This document shows positions 53,452 through 61,412 of a stretch of 64,000 bases of DNA, one piece after another. Position numbers and translations under genes: made by a program. This DNA comes from Edaphocola flava. Lineage in GTDB: Bacteria; Bacteroidota; Bacteroidia; Chitinophagales; Chitinophagaceae. The DNA is taken from assembly GCF_004118155.1 (NCBI RefSeq), contig NZ_SAIQ01000004.1:248001-312000 (forward strand), given 5' to 3'. The notes under the pieces were generated by a model. It saw only the letters and a program-made list of their open reading frames with translations, made no database searches and had not been told where the DNA came from. Every line of letters starts with the position of its first letter. Within the stretch, counting starts at the first letter, position 1.

Positions 53452-53531
53452 CAAAACCTGCAAGCAACCTTCGTCATGCGTTGCATTTCACTTAAAAACA
53501 ATATTTACAATATTCTTAAAAAATCATCTGT

Positions 53532-55646
53532 ATGAAAAAGTTAATACTAAGTATTGCCATAGCCTTTGCCGCCATCCAGGTGGGCACGGCTCAGGCACCA
53601 CAAAAATTCAATTATCAGGGCGTAGCCCGCAATAATACCGGGGCTGCTCTGGCGAATCAATCTCTGGGATTGAGAATCAGTATCCTCGATGGCTCATCTT
53701 CTGGTACGGTCGTATACTCCGAAACACAGAGCGCTACTACCAATACCTATGGTTTATATAATATCTCGGTAGGTAATGGTACACCGGTTACCGGTACTAT
53801 GGCTGCTGTAAACTGGGGCACCGGAGATAAGTATATGAAAGTAGAAATTGACCCTGCCGGTGGTACAAACTATACCAACCTGGGTGCTACACAATTATTG
53901 AGCGTACCTTTTGCCTTACACGCGGCTAATGGCGGCGTAGCTGGTCCAGCGGGACCACAAGGCCCTGCCGGTCCGGCTGGTCCTGTAGGCGCGACCGGTC
54001 CTAACGGTGCTACTGGTGCTCAGGGACCCGCTGGCCCTGCCGGCCCTCAGGGGCCAGTTGGCGCGACCGGTGCACAAGGTCCTGCCGGACCTGTAGGCGC
54101 TACCGGGGCGGCAGGTGCTACAGGAGCACAAGGCCCTGCGGGTCCTCAGGGTCCTGCGGGCAGTGCCAATATCAGTGGTACGACCAATACTTTAGTTAAG
54201 TTTACCGGAGCTACCACGGGAGGCAACTCTCAGTTGACAGATGATGGTACTTCAGTTGGTGTCAATACCGGTACACTCAGTCCGAATATCAAATTTCAGG
54301 TGACAGCCGGTGCTATCGGTAATGCCATGAGGGCTACGCTAACCGGTACGCCAGCAACCTCGATCGCTACTGCGGGTTCTGTATATGGTGAATCTACCAC
54401 AGGTATCGGTGTAATCGGGGTCAGCGGATCTCAGAACGGAGTGTATGGTCTGTCTACAGGTACGCTTGGCGGTACAGTTGGTGTAGCCACCGGTACCGGT
54501 AATGGTATCTGGGGTGTGGCTACAGGTGCCGGTGTAGCCGGTTTCTTTGATGGTGGTACTACTGGTCGTGGTATCGTAGTATCTACCGGTGCTTCTGGCT
54601 TCGGTACCTCTACACCAAGTGGTAGATTGCATGTAATGCAACCGGCAACTCCGGTTCCGGCTATAGATACCTTCGCAGCCATCACTGGTTATTCTTATAC
54701 TTCTCAGGCTTGTCTTAAAGCCGGTGTATTCGGTAACTACAACGGTAGTAACTATGGTGTCGGTGTTCAGGGTACCGGTTATAACGGAGTTAATAACCAG
54801 GATGCCAACACTATTTTCGGTGTAGGTAACCAGGATCTGGGCGTGTATGGTTCTGCCAACACCGCCGGTGTAATGGGAGCTTCTGTCGGAGGTATAGGTG
54901 TAGTTGGTTATAATAAAAATGCCAGCTTTGCTGCAACAACCGGTATTGGTAATACCTATGGTGTATATGGTAACGCACAAACTGTTGGTGGGGCTACAGT
55001 ACCAACCGTACGCTATGGTGTGTATGGCTTCGCCAGCGGTGCAACGACTAACTATGCCGGTTATTTCTCCGGTAATGTACAGATCACGGGTTCTATTGCC
55101 AAAGGTAGTGGTACGTTCAAAATCGATCACCCTTTAGATCCTGAAAACAAATACCTGTACCATAGCTTTGTAGAAAGTCCGGATATGATGAACATCTACA
55201 ACGGTAACATCACTACAGATGCCAATGGTTATGCAACAGTAAAACTGCCTGAATATTTTGAATCGCTGAACCAGGATTTCCGTTATCAGCTTACCGTAAT
55301 TGGTGCTTTCGCACAGGCAATTGTTGCCCAGGAAGTGTCTGGTAATGAATTCAGAATCCAGACCAATCAGCCTGGTATTAAAGTGAGCTGGCAGGTAACC
55401 GGTGTGCGTCATGATAAATATGCCAATGCGCATCGTGTAGTACCTGAGGTAGAAAAAGAACCACAATTTAAAGGACGCTATCTGCATGCTGCAGAATGGG
55501 GTATGCCTGAAGATCGCAGCATAGATGCCATTACCCGTCCTAAAGATTATATGAACGCGGAGAAAACAGCAACTCCGGAACGTAAAGTGAGCATACCTGC
55601 TACTGAAAACACAGGAAAAGTTGGTGGTGCTATCTTGAAAAATTAA
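53532..55646 (+). CDS. secreted collagen-like repeat protein
   Basis: 704 aa with a signal peptide ending VGTAQ. Residues ~25-130 are paralogous to the N-terminal domain of the 52309 protein ([20 protein letters not shown]). Residues 138-210 are 24 Gly-X-Y triplets, a collagen-like triple helix. A long Gly-rich repeat region with [17 protein letters not shown] and similar beta-helix-like turns follows to ~530. The end ([15 protein letters not shown]...) is a globular cap. It could form trimeric surface fibres (inference). No T9SS domain is seen. Confidence 0.85.
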   Translation: MKKLILSIAIAFAAIQVGTAQAPQKFNYQGVARNNTGAALANQSLGLRISILDGSSSGTVVYSETQSATTNTYGLYNISVGNGTPVTGTMAAVNWGTGDKYMKVEIDPAGGTNYTNLGATQLLSVPFALHAANGGVAGPAGPQGPAGPAGPVGATGPNGATGAQGPAGPAGPQGPVGATGAQGPAGPVGATGAAGATGAQGPAGPQGPAGSANISGTTNTLVKFTGATTGGNSQLTDDGTSVGVNTGTLSPNIKFQVTAGAIGNAMRATLTGTPATSIATAGSVYGESTTGIGVIGVSGSQNGVYGLSTGTLGGTVGVATGTGNGIWGVATGAGVAGFFDGGTTGRGIVVSTGASGFGTSTPSGRLHVMQPATPVPAIDTFAAITGYSYTSQACLKAGVFGNYNGSNYGVGVQGTGYNGVNNQDANTIFGVGNQDLGVYGSANTAGVMGASVGGIGVVGYNKNASFAATTGIGNTYGVYGNAQTVGGATVPTVRYGVYGFASGATTNYAGYFSGNVQITGSIAKGSGTFKIDHPLDPENKYLYHSFVESPDMMNIYNGNITTDANGYATVKLPEYFESLNQDFRYQLTVIGAFAQAIVAQEVSGNEFRIQTNQPGIKVSWQVTGVRHDKYANAHRVVPEVEKEPQFKGRYLHAAEWGMPEDRSIDAITRPKDYMNAEKTATPERKVSIPATENTGKVGGAILKN

Positions 55647-55674
55647 ACACTAGAGTAGTATAAACCCAATGCAC

Positions 55675-55702
55675 AGGGCCTCCGTTTTTCAGCGGAGGCC
55701 CT
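55675..55702 (+). terminator. rho-independent terminator
   Basis: AGGGCCTCCG/CGGAGGCCCT with an 8-nt loop, 28 nt past the collagen-like gene. Confidence 0.9.
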
Positions 55703-55769
55703 CTCTTTTATTACCCTTCGAGAATCTTAGGGTACGAAAATCCGGTTACTGAGGCTCCCGATGCACCAT

Positions 55770-56005
55770 CCAAAATGGCTATAGCAGTGATAAAAATAAT
55801 AAGCGATCAGCATGGTACAGATCACTCAAAATGGCCTTATAAATCCTGCGTTAATAAAATCATTGGCTCGGTCGATAAAGTCGGAAACCACGGTTTGAAC
55901 GTAGTGAGTCTGGTTTGCGACCGACCGACATTTTGATTTTTAGCCAGGGATTTATACAGCCTTGATTTTTTGGCGGTACCTTTTGCATCAAGGCAAAAGG
56001 TACCA
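55770..56005. repeat. structured intergenic repeat, copy 2
   Basis: Same orientation and block order as 1837-2075, with scattered substitutions and the same end hairpin in the form GGTACCTTTTGC/GGCAAAAGGTACC. Compensatory change in this last stem (GCTACC to GGTACC with matching partner) suggests the fold is maintained. 56006-56112 shows nothing else. Confidence 0.85.
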
Positions 56006-56112
56006 ATAACGATAAATGGAACTAGAGCATAAAGGAAGTTTTTTGTTTGCTGAATGCGGATACCCAGTATAGTTTAATCATGTCGGCAATAATCAGCTGA
56101 TTATTAGCTCAT

Positions 56113-58152
56113 TTATGGTGTCACTTTCTTATGTTTTCTTCTGGCAATCAACAGATAAGTCTCGATACATAAACCGATCAAGGCCAGTACCACGCACCAC
56201 TTCCAGAGGTCAATACTACCTGTTTTACCACCGCTGAATCCCGGACCTTTATGTTCATTCCAGTATACTGTAGCCGGTTTCAGCAGATTACTGATCTCCG
56301 CTTCTGTAGCCGGTTTCAAACGCGATTCCAGGATGTCATTATTGACCGCAATTAAAGTACTGTCTTTAACCTCATCGTTGGTCAGGCGGTAAAAACCTGT
56401 CTGGGTAATGACATTACCGGCATATACATTAGTACCATTTCCAAAAGGAGCCTGCGGGGGAACGGTTTCCTGTCCATTACCCTGTATACGAAACACACTG
56501 CGGTTGCGGGAATGTAAAGGCACAAATACAGGCTGACGATTATTGGCCGTAACCGCATAGATAGACTGTGCTCCGCTCTGCGCACACATTTTGTATAATA
56601 TAGGCAGAAACAGGTTACTCAGCACAAAATTGCCGGCCTGCTCTTCCAGCGGACTCGCCAGCAGGTATAATCTTCCCTGACCAATGGTGTATTGCGCAAG
56701 AAAAGGATGGCCATTCTTCAGGCTCAAAATACTTTGCTGGCCGGCATTAAGACCGGCAGAAATAGGGTAGTGACGCAATACTGCCGGTAGCTGTACATTG
56801 GCCGGCATACTGGCAATCACATCCTTCAACAGGGCATGTTCCGATTGCACACTGCCGATCTGTGTTGCTGTAGTATCTTCTTTAGCCAGGCTGATGGGGG
56901 CCAGTGTACTTAATTGTGTATTGAAGGCCTGAATATCCCTGATATTTTTCGGGATAATAAGGAAGCTTAAACCATTATCCAGTCCCGTTTTCATTGCCTT
57001 TGCCGTACCAGCATCCAGACCGGAAATATGGTGCAGGATAACCAGGTTAAAGGCGCTCAGGTCCTGTGTGCCTATAGAACCGACCATTCCCTGTTGGGTT
57101 AGGAAGCCGTTCATCGGGCTCAAAGCTGCTGTGATATATGGACTGCTGCTGCCTTCTGTAAGATTCAGTACAGACAGGGTAGCATTGGTCTTTGCTGTAA
57201 TGCGGAAGGTATCATCATAGTTTACCTGAGCATCTTTCAGCACCAGGGCTATTTTATGCCATCCCGGTGTATTAATCACCAGTGGTATGGTATCCAGTAC
57301 GGTACTGTCATTGGGTACGGAAATGGTTTTTGCTGCCCTTACCTGGTTATCGACCAGTACCTGCATAGATACCTGCTGATCCTTATCGGCACTACCGGAA
57401 CGGGCCACTTTTACGACCAGCGGATTTTCCTGGCGGGTATCAATTACCGGTTGCAGAAAGTATGCGGTATCAAAGTAAATGTTATTATGCTCGTCCAGCT
57501 CCACCGTTCTGAAATGGAAACGGGTACCGGATGTGGCTTTTACTGCAGCATCCCGCAGCAAAGTGCTGCGTTGCATATCTGAAAACAGGTAAGCATCTGC
57601 ATTGGTAATATTATTGTCGGAAAGAATATTGTTCACCGCTGTTACAACCTGGCTCAGGCTGGTCGTGCGGGCACTGACCTGCAGTGCATCCAGTTTCTTT
57701 AACACCTCGGTCTGCGGTACAGGCCTGCTGGCATAAGGATTATCATTTGTGAGCAGGATAAAATCTTGTGTGGCATCGGACTGCTCTACCACTTTCTTTG
57801 CATCAGAAACGGCCTTCTGCAGCAAGGACAATTGCCCCTTATTACTGCTGATAGACATGCTCTGTGAATTGTCTACATACAATATGTTCAGATTGCTCTT
57901 ACCGGCAGATGCATTTTTAAATAAAGGTTGTGCAAAAGCCAGTACCAGCGCAGCTACGAACAGGATGCGACTGAGCAACAGCAACCAGTTTTCGATAGTG
58001 GCACTGCGTTGTGAGGTAATCTTGATGGACTCCAGCAGACGGGTGTCCGGGAAATAAATCGTTTTGTACTTTCTGAAATTAAAGAGATGTATTATGATCG
58101 GTATGGCAATAGCCAGACCGGAGATCAGAAACAATGGAAACAGGAAGTTCAT
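56113..58152 (-). CDS. BatA-domain/VWA-like membrane protein
   Basis: 679 aa. The N-terminal BatA domain has TM segments (FLFPLFLISGLAIAIPIIIH, then LLLLSRILFVAALVLAF), with the motif NFRKYKTIYFP between. A VWA-like domain begins at 88 with the MIDAS motif DNSQS (Asp94, Ser96, Ser98). Ig-like stretches and a class-I amidotransferase-like region follow (~300-520). A C-terminal TM lies at about 652-672. It belongs to Bacteroidota aerotolerance/BatA-like membrane proteins; function is not firm. It lies 13 nt downstream of the amino acid permease gene. Confidence 0.85.
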   Translation of the reverse strand: MNFLFPLFLISGLAIAIPIIIHLFNFRKYKTIYFPDTRLLESIKITSQRSATIENWLLLLSRILFVAALVLAFAQPLFKNASAGKSNLNILYVDNSQSMSISSNKGQLSLLQKAVSDAKKVVEQSDATQDFILLTNDNPYASRPVPQTEVLKKLDALQVSARTTSLSQVVTAVNNILSDNNITNADAYLFSDMQRSTLLRDAAVKATSGTRFHFRTVELDEHNNIYFDTAYFLQPVIDTRQENPLVVKVARSGSADKDQQVSMQVLVDNQVRAAKTISVPNDSTVLDTIPLVINTPGWHKIALVLKDAQVNYDDTFRITAKTNATLSVLNLTEGSSSPYITAALSPMNGFLTQQGMVGSIGTQDLSAFNLVILHHISGLDAGTAKAMKTGLDNGLSFLIIPKNIRDIQAFNTQLSTLAPISLAKEDTTATQIGSVQSEHALLKDVIASMPANVQLPAVLRHYPISAGLNAGQQSILSLKNGHPFLAQYTIGQGRLYLLASPLEEQAGNFVLSNLFLPILYKMCAQSGAQSIYAVTANNRQPVFVPLHSRNRSVFRIQGNGQETVPPQAPFGNGTNVYAGNVITQTGFYRLTNDEVKDSTLIAVNNDILESRLKPATEAEISNLLKPATVYWNEHKGPGFSGGKTGSIDLWKWCVVLALIGLCIETYLLIARRKHKKVTP

Positions 58153-58165
58153 ACTTATTCATTCA

Positions 58166-59656
58166 TTAAGCCGTAGCTTGTTTTTCTTTACGCACCAACA
58201 GGTAATACACCGGAAGGCCGATCAGTACCACAATAATTCCAAATACACAGGTCTCCCATTTGGCAATCAGCAAGCCCAGTGCCATAGCACCTGCAAGAAT
58301 AAAATACAATATAGGTATAAACGGATAACCAAACGCTTTATAAGGACGCTCCGCATCAGGTCTGCTCTTGCGCAGTCTGAAAATGCCGTATATAGTAATC
58401 ATGTAAAAGATCAGTGTTACAAATACAACGTAATCCAGCAGTAAACCGTATTTACCACTCAGACATAATATTGATGTCCAGAAGCATTGTGCCCACAGGG
58501 CCCATTCCGGAACGGAATTTTTATTCAATCTGCCTGCTTGTTTGAAGAACAGGTTATCATTTGCCATTGTATAAAATACCCTCGCACCGGTCATGATCAG
58601 GCCATTATTACAGCCAAAGGTTGAAATCATAATCATTACCGCAATGACCAGCGCACCAATATTGCCAAAGATATTAAATGATGCAGCAGTGGCTACACGA
58701 TCCTGTACGGCAAAGGCGATGCCACCGGAATTGGGTGCATAGATACCACCCGTCTCAGCTGGTGTCAATGGCAGAACGGCAACATACATCAGGTTGATGG
58801 TAATGTAAATAATCGTAACGATCAGGGTACCGAAGAACAGGCTCAGGCCCACATTTCGCTGCGGATTCTTGATCTCTCCTGCCAGGAAAGTTACATTTTC
58901 CCAGGCTACACTGCTGAATACAGATCCTACCATTGCAGAGGCTATCAATCCCAGTGCCGCAGACCAGCTGCCAACCTGGCTAAACAGGTTCCAGCCATTA
59001 TCAGGATTGCCATTTACCGGCGTGGTGAACTTCATGCTCAGGCCTGTTGCCCAGTTTTCGTTCCAGATATCGGCTTTTGCAGCCAGCAGGAATCCGAAAA
59101 TGATGAGGCCGAAAAGAGATAATAATTTTGCAGAAGTAAATATTGTCTGGATGAATTTCCCTTCTTTAACCCCACGGCTGTTGACCCAGGTCAGGAAGAT
59201 GACAAGGGCAATAGACACAAGCTGTGCGGGATATAGTTTAAACTGATCGCCGATAGTAAAGAGAATATTGGCATCTTTCATCTCCAGTGCCGGGATGAAA
59301 TAGCCGGCAAACTTACTGAAGGCCACACCCACCGCAGCGATAGTACCGGTCTGGATTACGGTAAAAAAACTCCAGCCGTATAAGAAACCGGTCAGCGAAT
59401 TGTACGCTTCTTTTAAGAACACATACTGTCCGCCAGCTTTGGGAAACATGGAAGATAACTCCCCATAAGAGATCGCCGCAAAAACCGTCATCAGACCGGT
59501 AATGAGCCAGATCAGCATCAGCCATCCGGCGCTGCCTAAATTACGGACCATATCGGCACTGACAATAAATATACCTGATCCGATCATAGATCCGGCAACA
59601 ATCAGTATGCCGTCGGTAAGGGTTAAGCTGCGTTTTAATCCGGTGGTCTGCTCCAT
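58166..59656 (-). CDS. APC-superfamily amino acid permease
   Basis: 496 aa with about 12 hydrophobic segments. The first TM carries the APC substrate-binding unwound motif AGSMIGSGIF. Later features include GGQYVFLKEAYNSLTGFLYG and GNIGALVIAVMIMISTFGCNNG. The transported amino acid is not evident; a LAT-like exchanger or uptake system is likely. It probably shares a transcript with the BatA-domain gene that follows. Confidence 0.9.
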   Translation of the reverse strand: MEQTTGLKRSLTLTDGILIVAGSMIGSGIFIVSADMVRNLGSAGWLMLIWLITGLMTVFAAISYGELSSMFPKAGGQYVFLKEAYNSLTGFLYGWSFFTVIQTGTIAAVGVAFSKFAGYFIPALEMKDANILFTIGDQFKLYPAQLVSIALVIFLTWVNSRGVKEGKFIQTIFTSAKLLSLFGLIIFGFLLAAKADIWNENWATGLSMKFTTPVNGNPDNGWNLFSQVGSWSAALGLIASAMVGSVFSSVAWENVTFLAGEIKNPQRNVGLSLFFGTLIVTIIYITINLMYVAVLPLTPAETGGIYAPNSGGIAFAVQDRVATAASFNIFGNIGALVIAVMIMISTFGCNNGLIMTGARVFYTMANDNLFFKQAGRLNKNSVPEWALWAQCFWTSILCLSGKYGLLLDYVVFVTLIFYMITIYGIFRLRKSRPDAERPYKAFGYPFIPILYFILAGAMALGLLIAKWETCVFGIIVVLIGLPVYYLLVRKEKQATA

Positions 59657-59741
59657 TAATGTGGTTTTCGGTTTTTAAAGTGCCAAAGTATTAAAAATAT
59701 TACATTTGAATGCCTATTCTGTGAAATTTTATCGCTGATTA

Positions 59742-60725
59742 TCAGATCACCATCAGGCTGCAACCCCTTAGTGCTGCATGATCGCGACGCCCCAGTACCT
59801 CAAAGGTATCGTCTCTGTGAATCTTGGCAATATCTTCTGTGGCAATAAAAGCACAGGAGTCGATATTGGCCAGGTCAATAATGTTTAAACAACCGCTGCC
59901 ATAGGCATAGGTCTCCAGTGGATCAGATTCGTCCCGCAGCAAAACCTTCATGGTACGATCGCAGGAAAACAGCCCGTTTGCAGGGGCATAAGCCTGGGAG
60001 AGCAATTCGCTCATACCATATTCAGAATGTACACCTGGCAATTGCCACTGCTGTTGCAGGTAAGCATGTACCTCCATACGGGTCCATTCTTCTTTCCTGC
60101 CCTTCATGCCCCCGGTTTCCATCACGATTACATGCGACAGGTCCATAGGGTAGGCCTCTGCAAAATCAAGCAGGGCAAAGGTTACGCCAATCAATATAAT
60201 TTTCTTGTCCCGGTGTTTTTGCAACACGATGGCCAGCTGCTCAAATTCATTAAGGTAAAATCCGCTGTCTTCATTTGCACTCATCTGTACCAGGTCATTC
60301 ACCATATATACCAGTGAGGAGTGCTTCCGCTCCAGGTAGGAGGGCAGCAGCCCGATCACGATATAATCCTCTACATTGCCGTAAAAATACGCAAAGGCAC
60401 TCCTGTAGGCATATTCATAATACTTCGGATGGACAATGTGGTGCCTGCTGGGAATCATACCGGTTGTGCCACTGCTTTCAAAAAGCAATTCAGGCTCCTG
60501 TGTTCCGGTAAGTACCGTATGACTTTTAAAAAATGATATGGGCAGAAAAGGGATATCTGTAAGATAACGTACCGCTTCTGCATTTATATGTATGGCATCA
60601 GTATAAGCACGATACAATGGATTGTGTTCGTATTGATAATGAAAGAGTGCAATTGCTCTTTCTTCAAAGTTATGATGGTCAATTGTTTCCAACCAGTGCA
60701 GATCAGGAACTGTATTTGCTGCCAT
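59742..60725 (-). CDS. LuxE/PaaK-like acyl-protein synthetase
   Basis: 327 aa. The adenylating signature ESSGTTGMIPSRHHI is at about 84-98. HSEYGMSELLSQAY and a C-terminal DTFEVLGRRDHAALRG match the LuxE/acyl-CoA-ligase fold. LuxE activates fatty acids as acyl-AMP and transfers them to a protein; Bacteroidota relatives may load polyketide- or lipid-type pathways. No partner genes are seen. It is divergent from the lipoprotein at 60791. Confidence 0.85.
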   Translation of the reverse strand: MAANTVPDLHWLETIDHHNFEERAIALFHYQYEHNPLYRAYTDAIHINAEAVRYLTDIPFLPISFFKSHTVLTGTQEPELLFESSGTTGMIPSRHHIVHPKYYEYAYRSAFAYFYGNVEDYIVIGLLPSYLERKHSSLVYMVNDLVQMSANEDSGFYLNEFEQLAIVLQKHRDKKIILIGVTFALLDFAEAYPMDLSHVIVMETGGMKGRKEEWTRMEVHAYLQQQWQLPGVHSEYGMSELLSQAYAPANGLFSCDRTMKVLLRDESDPLETYAYGSGCLNIIDLANIDSCAFIATEDIAKIHRDDTFEVLGRRDHAALRGCSLMVI

Positions 60726-60759
60726 GATTTTAATTGTGTATATTTGAGTGCAATAATAC

Positions 60760-60767
60760 TACATTTG
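60760..60767 (+). promoter_or_regulatory. Bacteroidota -7 promoter box
   Basis: TACATTTG, exact TAnnTTTG, 23 nt before the ATG at 60791. A TATATTTG lies further upstream (60739-60746) as a second candidate. Confidence 0.55.
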
Positions 60768-60790
60768 GATTTAGTAAATCGCGTTATCCT

Positions 60791-61273
60791 ATGTCACCAT
60801 ATCTTAAAATTACCGCAGCCGCCCTTATTACCGGACTTGCTTTTGCATCCTGTTCCAAGGATGATAATGTTAGCTATCCGGATACACCGGAGTTGACTTA
60901 CCGTTCTATGAATACCGGAGAGGTAAGTTATAATGATACTACCCGCTGGATCATGAATTATGATTTTGTCGATGGTGACGGAGATATGGGAACAGACTAT
61001 ACCGATTCCAAACTGGCTGTAACCATTACCAATCTGACCACAGGAGCGATTTATAATTATCCGTTCCCCTATGTACCCACAGAAGCCCGCTTTGGTAAAA
61101 AATACCTGAAGGGTAGCGGTACCGTATCTTTTGCTAAAAATGTGTTCTTCGTTCCCCGTGCGGATTCTGTGCATATGCTGCGCGATACCTTCCGCTTTGA
61201 AATGTATGTAACCGATAATGCCGGTAATAAGAGCAATGTAATTTCTACACCTCCTGTATATGTAAGTCCTTAA
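60791..61273 (+). CDS. lipoprotein of unknown function
   Basis: 160 aa from the ATG at 60791 (MSPYLKITAAALITGLAFAS, lipid Cys at 21); the longer frame from 60734 would run through the promoter. The mature part is a beta-sandwich-like domain (DFVDGDGDMGTDYTDSKLAV ... LRDTFRFEMYVTDNAGNKSN), with Asp-rich DGDGD suggesting calcium binding. Likely periplasmic or outer membrane. Followed by a strong terminator. Confidence 0.8.
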   Translation: MSPYLKITAAALITGLAFASCSKDDNVSYPDTPELTYRSMNTGEVSYNDTTRWIMNYDFVDGDGDMGTDYTDSKLAVTITNLTTGAIYNYPFPYVPTEARFGKKYLKGSGTVSFAKNVFFVPRADSVHMLRDTFRFEMYVTDNAGNKSNVISTPPVYVSP

Positions 61274-61294
61274 ATGTTCTGAAATAACGATATA

Positions 61295-61333
61295 AACAAT
61301 GCCCTGCTGAAACAAGATCAGCAGGGCATTGTT
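61295..61333. terminator. bidirectional terminator
   Basis: Perfect 16-bp stem AACAATGCCCTGCTGA/TCAGCAGGGCATTGTT between the lipoprotein gene and the convergent lptD. Confidence 0.9.
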
Positions 61334-61412
61334 GTATGAGTATGTTGTAATGAAGTTTGGAGCAGAAGGCTTGAGTATATTCGAATTGCTGGAGCTGCCT
61401 TATAAATCAGTT

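Noticed and set aside
54339-55130. 263-aa open frame on the minus strand.
   Set aside because: Antisense to the Gly/Thr-rich repeat region of the collagen-like gene; the frame is open because of skewed codons and is very Thr/Ser/Cys-rich.
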